Source: Azolla pinnata (lineage: Eukaryota; Streptophyta; Polypodiopsida; Salviniales; Salviniaceae). From it: a stretch of DNA of 30,340 nucleotides. Shown here piece by piece: positions 19,471 to 28,200 of this stretch. A program made the translations under genes and the position numbers. Numbering within the stretch: the first letter of the stretch is position 1; each line of letters starts with the position of its first letter. Below the pieces are notes generated by a model. It saw nothing but the letters and a program-made list of their open reading frames with translations. It did not search any database and was not told the origin of the DNA. The stretch lies in contig JBBBWG010004025.1 in NCBI GenBank assembly GCA_037176905.1, positions 1-30,340 on the forward strand. Direction: 5' to 3'.

Positions 19471-19680
19471 AAATTGTACTACAGGACTAAATCCTTTGAA
19501 ATCTGTAATGCAATTCCAAATTTGGAAGATCCCAAGTTATTCTGCCATTTGTGCTGCAAGTTTTTTATTAAAGATTCAGAAACACAAAGGACTTGGCTTC
19601 CAAATGATGTGCATATATCTTCAATTAAGCTGAACTGTACTGCAGAAATAAATCCTTCAAAATTGTAATCTCATTCTGAG
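19471..19680. repeat. Diverged tandem duplication downstream of RSH
   Basis: TTGTACTACAGGACTAAATC (from 19474) recurs as CTGTACTGCAGAAATAAATC (from 19635), each followed by CCTTYRAAATYTGTAAT-like sequence; the offset is about 161 bp. The second copy holds an AATAAA (19647-19652), a possible late polyadenylation signal for RSH. Nothing else coding is seen between 19235 and 19883. Confidence 0.6.
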
Positions 19681-19883
19681 TTTTTATGGTATTTGGAAAA
19701 GAATCATGAAAATAAGGACCTTTTTGTTCATCGGGACTACCTTCATAGGCAACTGCTACATCAAAGTTCTACTTGTTCAAAGTTCAACTTTTGGGCTTCC
19801 AGCAAATTTGTTTTTTTAAGATTTTTGCGAGTCAAAGGGGATTATAAAGCTTTAAATATAAAATTGATATCCAAAATGTCAAA

Positions 19884-19956
19884 GGGGATGTAGCTCAAAT
19901 GGTAGAGCGATCGCTTCGCATGCGATAGGTAACGGGATCGATGCCCGTCATCTCCA
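19884..19956 (+). tRNA. tRNA-Ala (anticodon CGC)
   Basis: 73 nt fold into a standard cloverleaf. The acceptor stem is GGGGATG/CATCTCC (one G-T wobble), the D stem GCTC/GAGC with loop AAATGGTA, the anticodon stem ATCGC/GCGAT with loop TTCGCAT (anticodon CGC), and the T stem ACGGG/CCCGT; the discriminator is A. The A box TAGCTCAAATGG is intact. In the T loop the usual TTCGA begins ATCGA, so B-box position 54 is A, not T. This is unusual and may lower transcription or mark early decay. A run of five T about 13 bp downstream is a Pol III terminator. The gene lies between the two convergent protein genes. Confidence 0.93.
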
Positions 19957-19967
19957 GTTTCAGCCAT

Positions 19968-19972
19968 TTTTG
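19968..19972 (+). terminator. Pol III terminator of tRNA-Ala
   Basis: TTTTT shortly after the tRNA 3' end, the usual Pol III stop signal. Confidence 0.7.
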
Positions 19973-20591
19973 TCATGTTCCAAGCTTTTCTAAAGCTCAA
20001 TTGAATAATATTTTCCCTCCTTTTAATTCTTACTATAATCTATACATACACGCCATGTACATTACATATATGACACCGCTTGTCAATGAAATACAATAAA
20101 TAGGTCATCAAAATGCAGGTTAATCTTGCACAACCTAGAATTTCGACATGAATTAAATTGGATCTCTTCTGATTTACGTTCAAGTGCAAACTCAACCGAA
20201 TTTAGGGATGTTAGGCTCTCCCCTCGATACTTAGGGACTGACCATCTAATGATGATCAAATGAAGACTAGTAAGTAGCCTTGCAACTGTAACCATTTGCC
20301 TAATTAATACCTTATGTTACGACTGTGCCTGGTTTGAAGTGGAATCCTTGAGCATTATAGGAATCATGAAGCAAAGTTGGATCTTTTATATGATACCCTC
20401 TTTGGAGAATCATAGCTCTTTTATTACATTCATTGATGTCTTACCATTTTAGTTTTCGTATAGAATCGCCATGATGGCTTTGTTTACAGTCAAAAGAATG
20501 GGATTTCCATTTACACCGAATCTCTACTGATACATAGCTTTGGAGTGGGATTTGTACTTTTTTCCTTAACAAATATTTACAATCCAGAAGG
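19973..20591. other. Intergenic, 3' flank of the phosphatase-like gene
   Basis: No gene seen. On the minus strand an AATAAA (complement of 20420-20425) lies about 170 bp after the stop of the gene at 20592-23853 and is a plausible polyadenylation signal. Confidence 0.5.
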
Positions 20592-23500
20592 TTAGGACAA
20601 AATTGTCAGTTTCCTGTCACTGAAATCCACAAATCGAACTTCACCCGGTGCAAAAGAGAATGAGCTATGCCTGTTCAAACATTATTCATTTGAAAAATAA
20701 GATCCAAGAAAGCATTGTAGTGTAAATGCAATAACACCTCTTAGCTATAGTTGGATAATTACCACAATATCACTATGCCTGGTTAAATTCAATTCTTTCA
20801 AGTAAGATCCGGTACTCTAGCATAAAATGTCAATACGCCCAATATACCCCCAGTAGCTATAGTTGGGTAATTACCATAATATCACTAGGCTTGGTTAAAC
20901 ATGATACCTTCAGAAAATAAGACCCCTAAAAAAATTTATAGAAAGCATATATGCCAATATATATAAAAGTAATACCACCTTAACAAGTTGGGTACAGCAC
21001 AACATTACTATGCCTGATTAAACGTGGAATATAAGACCCAAAAAAGCAGTACCTTAAATGCCAATATACCCAAAATACCCCCTAACTAGTTGAGTGATTA
21101 CCACAGTATTGGTATTCCTGGTTAAAGGTAACTCTTTCGGAAAATAAGGCCTTAATAAGCCCCACATATTCTCTAGCTAGCTGGATAAATTGCTACAAAA
21201 GTATTGTTGAAGGTTCAAAGGTTAAAATCACGAAGGTTCCAATACTTCCCATGAAACAGTGTTGCAGTACAAACAGGTTATATATATAACACTTGCAGTA
21301 ACATTTGACCTTTCCAGAGGTATTCTGTTAACACATGTAACAAGTTGAGAGTATTTTTGCAAGAGAAAAAACCAATTACAAAACTATCTTACCTACGGAG
21401 ATCGGCTCCGGTTAAAGCCGCCTGAAGTATTGACAAATTATCTGAATCAGGTGCCACGATTATGATGTTATCACCAAAATATTGTGTTTCTAAAACTGAC
21501 ATAAGTTGAACCAGTCGCACAAACACATCGGCAACACTCTCATTAGGTGTCCCATCTGTATATGGTGGTGGCCGGATATTAAAAGATTCCGCATCAGTTT
21601 CATACACCTGTTTATCAAGAGAGCATGAACAAGTACATATACTAATCCCACTAGTAAAAAATAACAAACAAGAATTAAGAAGAATCAGCATGGTTAGTAT
21701 AAACGTAGCCAATCCTATTTTATGCTCTCATAATTTCAGAAAACATGAAGAATATTCAAGTTCTAGACCTTACTCAACACACTCAAGCTTTTGCCTTCAT
21801 AAGCTCCAAGTCCACGTGCATCCAGAAAGCTATACTCAGGAACAATCCGACTGGCAAAGTAGAAAAAAAAAGAAGAAAAAATTGTGATCTGTAACCTCCA
21901 GCTTTCTGTTCTAATTGATATGCAGATTTACATTTCATCAGTGCTTGAATGGAGGTCTTTATGCACAAAAATCTGCTATATCAAATTATGTGAGAAAATG
22001 CAAGCGACACATTAGTGAGAATGAATGTTTTTTATATGGAATTCATATTGTCAGTACCAAAGTTCTTATTTTTATTGGGACAAGAACGCATTAACTAATT
22101 CAGGGATATTCACCAATAATATCGATGATCTAGACTAAAACCAACTAATTGATATTGAAAACTGAAGCCAGCTAATTATGGATCCCTCTCACTTGGTTTA
22201 ACATTTAGCCACCTTCTATCCAAACAATGGCTTCTAATGAATTAGATGACGTTCACTAAGATGTGAGGAAGGATGTTGGAACAGATGATAAGATTACCCA
22301 ATTATGCATGATCTGTCCTAAAAAAAAGTCCAGGAGCCCTGCGTATTATACTTTTGTTGCAATGTGCTGCTTTTGATCATATTCGATTATGCTTTGGATA
22401 CATCTTTCATTCAACCAAATAATTACATCAATTCTTCTCACAATCATTGTATGCTTTGCTCTCAATTGCGACATTCGATAGTGCAGTTCTCGGACATTGA
22501 GAGCTGCTACTGACTTCCACGTGTAACATGTAAAAAATGCTGATTTTTGGTTTCCTAGGTAAAGTTGACCACAGAAGGTCATAACATAACCTTAGATCAT
22601 ATTTAATTATGCTTCTGATGCACCTTTCACCCAACCAAAGCCTTACATAAATTTCTTGCCATCAAATCATGCATTCTCAGTTGCAACATTCATCAGCAGT
22701 GGCCTTGAACATCGAGAGGCAATATTCACTTTCACATGTAACACGGTTTCATAGGCCATTTTTTACTTCCAAAGATGACAGTATAATCCATCTGTACATC
22801 TCTCTGTCCCTAACCGTACTTGATCACAATTCCCCCCAAACATCTTTCAACCAAAACAATCCTCACTCTAATTATTATAAATAGAGACCACACACAGTTA
22901 ATCACGTGTTCAGGAGTAATGTTCTTAAAACATTGAAAGCCCGTACTCACTTCCACACGTAACACATAGAAACGATTTTTTTTGGATGCCATGTACCATA
23001 TTTGAATGATCTCCGAAGGTGATAACACAGTCTCCCTCTCCCTCTCCCTCACTCTCTGTCTATCTATCTATGTAGTTCTTTGTGTGTATATTACATATAT
23101 GGTGTATATATACACTACTAAAACAAAGCGGAGAAGAAGAAAACCTGCAATGAAGATGGTCTAATTTCTTTGTCATAGACAGTGCTGATATGGAAGGAGA
23201 GAAACCTGCGATTGATGTTGTTGAGGTAAGCGATAGTTTCTGCAGTCTGGTATGCACGTTGAGTTATGGATGGCCATATCCAACAGCTGGCTTCACAAGC
23301 CCCGAGCTCCCTCAACCTCATCGCAGCTTTCATGGTCTGGTTCCTGCCATTCGCGGACAATCCGCTCTGCATGTTCGTCTTGTCGACCGGGTTCGTGTTG
23401 ATCACACCAATGCTCTCGAACTCCGACTCTCCGGCGCGGACCAGAAAATAGCTGCAGGAAAGATCAGAAGAAACACAAGAAGAGCACAAAGAGAAAGAGA

Positions 23501-23853
23501 CAAAACAACCGATGAACCAAAGAGAAACTCCATCGACGAGCGACGGCACACCTGTTGTTAAGAGAGGCGGGTGGCATGAGAAGTAGGGACGCATGGGCTT
23601 CGTCGCCGAGGAGGCCGCCAACAGAAAAGCTAGGGCAGGATGGAGAGACGAAGAGAGTGGAGAGGGAGCAGAAAAGCCCAGTTCTTCTGCCAAAGTGAAG
23701 AGCATGTGGGGAGGAGGCATGGTGGGGAGATATGCAGGGATGTGCAGGAGGAGAGCGTCCTTGGGAGGGAAGCGCAGAGCGGAGCAGGGGATGGAGATGC
23801 ATGCCGTGGAGCAGCAGCAAGCAGGAGGCGGAGGCGGCGGAGGAGAGCGCCAT
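20592..23853 (-). CDS. Histidine-phosphatase (phosphoglycerate-mutase-like) superfamily protein, likely plastid, probable pseudoenzyme
   Basis: Five minus-strand exons: 23552-23853, 23206-23451, 21769-21850, 21393-21607 and 20592-20670. Phases match throughout and predict 307 aa. Residues 1-~95 (MALSSAASASCLLLL...) are Ser/Ala/Leu/Arg-rich and acid-poor, a likely chloroplast transit peptide. The core runs YFLVRAGESEFESIG, SGLSANGRNQT, SITQRAYQTAETIA, SRIVPEYSFLDARGLGAYEG, DGTPNESVADVFVR, IIIVAPDSDNLSILQ and FAPGEVRFVD. This is the conserved pattern of a plant family annotated as phosphoglycerate mutase family. The catalytic RHG is RAG (Ala107) and the second histidine, normally in a [ST]HG motif, falls in PDSDNL (263-268). 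Both catalytic histidines are therefore missing, and phosphatase or mutase activity is doubtful. Splice sites are good except the exon 3 donor (AAG|GTCTAG), chosen because it keeps phase. The gene is convergent with RSH. Confidence 0.87.
20666..21206. repeat. ~108-bp degenerate tandem repeat spanning the last intron/exon border
   Basis: Five copies start near 20666, 20774, 20886, 21009 and 21113 (spacing 104-123 bp). Each opens TATGCCTGGTTAAA or a variant and contains AATAAGAYCC, then CAATAYACCC, AGTTGGRTAATTACCA and AATATCAC. On the minus strand the start of copy 1 is the acceptor and first bases of the last exon of the phosphatase-like gene. The other copies lie in the preceding intron. Confidence 0.85.
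22375..23028. repeat. ~224-bp tandem triplication in intron 2 of the phosphatase-like gene
   Basis: Three diverged copies begin with GATCATATTYRATTATGC or GATCACAATT at 22375, 22595 and 22822 (periods 220 and 227). Shared words are CATCTTTCA.CCAA, CATTGARAG, CTTCCACGTGTAACA-like and GAAGGTSATAACA. The third copy ends near 23028, just before a CTCCCT/CTAT microsatellite at 23029-23070. Confidence 0.8.
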
Positions 23854-23991
23854 TGCTCTCTCTTGCTACTACTCTCTTCTCATTAGCCGCTTACCAAGGA
23901 AAGGAATCCATACCTATCTATGATCCAAAACTAAAATTTTAGATAAGTATTGGGAGCTTATACCTGAAATAATAAGTATTCTGGGTTTATC

Positions 23992-24039
23992 TGCTGCTGC
24001 TGCTGCTGCCATTGATGGATAGATAGATAGATAGATAGC
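23992..24039. repeat. (CTG)n and (GATA)n microsatellites upstream of the phosphatase-like gene
   Basis: Six CTG repeats at about 23992-24009 and five GATA repeats at about 24017-24038, 140-190 bp upstream of the minus-strand start codon, in its promoter or 5' UTR. No clear TATA box was found. Confidence 0.85.
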
Positions 24040-24049
24040 TCTCTAGATA

Positions 24050-27000
24050 GTTGCAAACAAGAATTCCACAAACGCGAAGCAGATCCGATGGGTGAACGAG
24101 GCCCCGATCATTTTCAGGCCTACCTTCAGAAGAAGATGTCGTACTCTGGTTAGACCACTTCGACATTGTAGCCAAAGTACCAGCCATGGTCGGAGCAGAA
24201 GAAAGCAATGGAAGCTACTACGTTCTTGCGCAATGTAGCAACAACATGGTCATTGGTATGTTCAACGAGTTGTTGAGAGGTCAAGGGGAAATTGGCTAGC
24301 TTTACGAGTTCTGTTGACTCAGAATTTTGCGCACCGAGATGTTGCTTAGATAGTCTTGGAACAACTACAAACATTGAAGTTGCAACCATTGGAACCAGTA
24401 GCATAATTTGCGATGACGTCAAGTCAATTGTTTATTGCGCGTACATCCTGCAATGTTAGAGAAAATAATGCTATTTTCTCTCTGGCCTAGAATTCGTCAC
24501 AATCTTGCTAGCAAAGTACATGATCAAGCTCCAACAACATTTGTCGCAAGCAGTACAAATCGCATAACGAATAGAAACTTCAAACTTATCTGATCAACGA
24601 AACCCATTTGCAGTTTCACAACCTACAAGAGCAAATACAAGTAATGAGCCAACTCTAATGGACATCAATATTCAAACACTCAAGCAGTAAAATTAGCAGT
24701 ACCTGCAAATGACGCACAAGGTAGACCCAAATGTTTTTTTTGTAATGACTATGGTCTTGTTAAAAAATATTGCAAGAAATGGAAAGCAACACAACAACTC
24801 CAAAATGCACAAGTGTTATTGGTCGACATCAATTCACTAGCTGAATTATTGAGAAGCGAGTCGGCGAGGAGGCAATGGCGAAAGAGCATTGTTCTCATTT
24901 CCAAGCATCCACATCCTCTTCCACTCGCTTCATTTGTTCCACAATAGCCAATATCAATAATTAGGTCTAGGAAGTACTATTAGATTCAGGAAGTACAATC
25001 TCATCAATCGGCAGTGCCCCATCGTTGACAAATTAAACCTACAATTACAAGCCGCAAAGCTGATCAAGATCATTTTTGGAGATAATAACCAAATCTACCA
25101 TTTGTTCCAATAAGCTATTGGTTATTTCACGTTAGCTTTACTCACATTTCAACATTCTTTTTATGTGCCGCCAAGGTAGTTGTTCCCATTGACATTAGGA
25201 TGCAATTGGTTCATGAATCTAATGCCCAATTAAGATTTGATTCACGATTGTCACAGCCTTAGTTCCCACATGATGATCGACTCGAAAGATAGGAATATGA
25301 TAGGAAAGAAAACAATAAATAAATTACCTAGAGACACGAAATAGTAGAGTGCGGAAGACCAACATTGAACTTGAATTTATGGTTCAAATCTACATGTCAT
25401 TTGGCAGGCATGAATGTGTGCCACTTGGCAAGTATGCATTGTTCGGAATCATCTATTTTAATGAGTTTTATATTGAACTATGTATGTATTATTATTGGAA
25501 AAAACTTTAGTTTTAAAAGTGAATAAGATAGTGTAATGGTCAATATTGAAGACTTGTCTTTGAAGAAACCGTCAAGTTTCTTAATAGTGAGATTTTGGTT
25601 GTGCTTGTGACAACAATAGTTAGTACTTCTAAATAGCGACCTATTCCAATGATAACATCAATCACAAACGATGCAATTACAATCAATATAAAGGTTAATT
25701 TGGAACAAGAAATCCTCCAACAAAAAACAATAAGAAATCCTCTTAAAAAATTTTCTAAGCTATTCCAGAAGACACACAAGACATCCCAAGTCAATTTACC
25801 AGTCAATCACTTTATTGAAACAGTAGAGACACAACCGATATATATTGCATCGAGACAAAGCTCACCGTTAGAACATGCATGGATAAATCAATTGGTACTA
25901 GAAATGTTAGAAAAAGGCATTATAGAGTCATCCAAATGCAGTTGGGTGTCAGAACTGCACATAGTGAAGAAAGATGATAGGAGATACAAATTCTGCATCG
26001 ATTTCAAATCACTCAACAAAGTTACGGTTCGTGATAGATATCATCTTCCTAGAATCAAGGACCTATTAGAAAAACTTAGTCGTTCAAGGTACTAATTCAC
26101 TTCATTTGACCTCGCATCAACGTATAGGCAAATACCGTTAAACCCAAAACATCTCATTAGGTATCCTTTCTTACTCAACAAAGCCTCTTCTAGTTTAGAA
26201 GGATGCCTTTTGGCCTCTCAATACGTAAGGAGCACATTTCAAAGAATTGTTAATTCAATATTTGAAGATTTGATACTATAGGGTATGATCATTATTTATT
26301 TGGATGATCTTCTCATCGATGCAACAACTTGGAAGGAACACCTAAAAGTATTAGAAAATGTACTTTAAAAGATTTAGGATTGCAATTTACAACTATGATT
26401 TAAGAAATGTAAATGTTACATCAAATTGAAATTTATGGGATTTATAATTTCAGAGGCTTACAAATGGACCTAGATTACGTCAATTTGATATCACATTTCT
26501 CTAGGTTATCCTTGTTGATGTCACTACAAAGTTTCTTAGGTTTGGTCAAATTCTCCTAACGATTTATTTCCAATTTAGCACAGTTCACACATCCAGTGCA
26601 ACACTTGTTGCAAAAAAATGTAATATTTAAATGGACAGAACAATGTGAACAATGTTTCCAAGAGTTGAAAAAGATAGTTCTAAACACACTAATTTTACTG
26701 CAACTAGATTTTACAAAATCATTCAAAATTCAATTGAACTCATGCTTCATACCTTTCTTACTTGAACTTTCACAAAATCAGAATAAAATTATTCTACAGC
26801 CAAGAAAGAACTCCTTGAAGTGGTATGGGCATTCTAAAAATTACACCCATATGTATACAAAATGCAAGTCACAGTTGAAACTGATCATCAGCTATTAGTT
26901 ATGTTGATTTACAAACACCACCCACTTGGGTGCTTTTTGAGATGGATAGTAGCATTGCAAAAATACAAGTTTAATTTAGAGTTATTCTAAGAAACTGAAA

Positions 27001-27260
27001 ATACCATGGCAGATAGTTTATCACAGTTGTAACAAGAAAAGCAAGTGGAACATTCAATGACATCTTTTCCATTACAAGCTTCACAAATAGCAGCAACATA
27101 ACAATAAGATAAACCCCTTTTGCAATCGTTTGACAATTACGTTTAGATATACTTACTAAATTGGCAAACGATTATATGATTATTGACAATGTCCTACACT
27201 TTCACCACAAGTATTGGGTCATTTACCACAACCTAGACATGATGCTTCTAGGTCGTGGCA
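24050..27260 (+). mobile_element. Old Ty3/gypsy retrotransposon relic (gag-pol order preserved)
   Basis: Traces appear in family order on the plus strand: a gag-like region (about 24050-24700); a zinc-knuckle-like CxxC segment (about 24738-24785); a retropepsin site reading EVLLDSGSTIS (about 24970-25005); reverse transcriptase with WVSELHIVKKDD, FCIDFKSLNKVTVRDRYHLP (about 25945-26060) and YLDDLL (about 26297-26315); an RNase H-type FKWTEQCEQCFQELK (about 26625-26670); and a trace of the integrase N-terminal region (about 27165-27240). Domain order PR-RT-RH-IN is that of Ty3/gypsy. LTRs and primer-binding site were not found. The sequence is AT-drifted and carries many breaks; it is an ancient fossil and cannot be active. 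Confidence 0.85.
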
Positions 27261-27339
27261 AAGTTTTTTCAAAATCATGTCAAATTTGCTGTGGCGCAAA
27301 TCTAGTCGTGAGTTTGAGGCAATTTTTAAAAACATTTTG

Positions 27340-27650
27340 CTGCACACATAACTCTGACTTTTCCGCGAGTATTAACACAAATATTGCCACAACTATAGGC
27401 GCTCGTTTTGGCACGAAAAAATTCTAATAATTTGATGCAAATTTAGAAGCTATAGTAACCGCAAATTTTGATGCAATATTGACGCAAGTTTTATTAGCCA
27501 TTTTGATGCAATTTTTTTCGTGATTTTGATGTGAATATAGACATGATTGATGATTCTAGTTTTGACGTGCATTTTGACACAAATTTTGACGCGAATTTTG
27601 ACGTTAAATTTGACGCAAAATTTGATACAAAATTTGATGGTAATATAAAC
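27340..27650 (+). repeat. 12-bp-period repeat, locus C (TTTTGACGCGAA type)
   Basis: The clearest part, 27559-27650, reads as consecutive 12-mers: TTTTGACGTGCA, TTTTGACACAAA, TTTTGACGCGAA, TTTTGACGTTAA, ATTTGACGCAAA, ATTTGATACAAA. Looser copies extend left to about 27340. The half GACGCGA is shared with loci A and B (complement GACGCRACCATA); the other half differs (ATTTT against CCATA). It lies just 3' of the old gypsy relic. The open frames it creates on the minus strand are artefacts. Confidence 0.7.
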
Positions 27651-27811
27651 AAACTTTTTATTGCGAGGTCGCTGCAAAATTTTCCCTTGCATTTGTAGAC
27701 ACTCAATTTACCGTGACCATACTGAATTGCCTCATTTGAGCTCATTTGACACAATCTAATAGTATAGTGAATTGGTCTAACATACAATAATGTTATATAT
27801 GTGGTAAATAT
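27651..27811. other. Short AT-rich junction between repeat locus C and the second gypsy element
   Basis: No gene or clear repeat seen. It separates the decayed AT-rich block from the CpG-rich LTR-like sequence beginning at about 27812. Confidence 0.4.
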
Positions 27812-28200
27812 TGTTGGCCGGAATATTACGAAAGTACGACGTAAGTCGTAAATTCGTAATATTACGGAAATTACGGAAATTATACTTAGTCGGAAAAACG
27901 GAAAATCTACGACGGGAGATCTGAACAAACGCCATGTAATAAGAAGACTTGGAGATCCGAAAAGGTACCAAGTTTGTATATAAAGCCATGGGGCTTAGAT
28001 GTAAAGGAGTCCGAAAGTCCGAGGATTCGGACTTACTAAGCAATACAAAGAGCTTTGTGTCAATCATCTTGTGTTGTCTCTATTTCTTCTTGTGTTCTAT
28101 GTTTGAGTAAGAGTCGGAGTGTACGATCGTACTATCAGAGTTTACGATCGCACTACCATTCGTATTTAACCATGACCTAGTATTAGTTCTTCATCTGAAG
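27812..28200 (+). mobile_element. Candidate 5' LTR of the second Ty3/gypsy element
   Basis: Begins TGTTGGCCGG. It is rich in TACG/CGTA words (27820-27920), has a TATA box TATATAAA at 27977-27984, then a transcribed-region-like stretch, and it precedes the gag traces by a few hundred bases. A perfect 12-bp palindrome GTACGATCGTAC lies at about 28120-28131. The 3' LTR is outside the window, so the ends cannot be confirmed. I saw only a weak primer-binding-site-like TATCAGACTC near 28289. Confidence 0.5.

Noticed and set aside
23118-23720. Reading the phosphatase-like N-terminus straight through 23452-23551 as one exon (200-codon frame)
   Set aside because: That frame joins intron sequence to the core. 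The AACAACAG|GTGTGC donor and CTGCAG|C acceptor give instead a transit-like N-terminus and a clean ASLNNS-YFLVRAGES junction.
23190-23942. Plus-strand frames over the first exons of the phosphatase-like gene
   Set aside because: Shadows; the minus strand has consistent splice phases and conserved motifs.
24150-24422. 90-codon minus-strand frame
   Set aside because: Lies opposite the gag-like part of the gypsy relic; no motif of its own.
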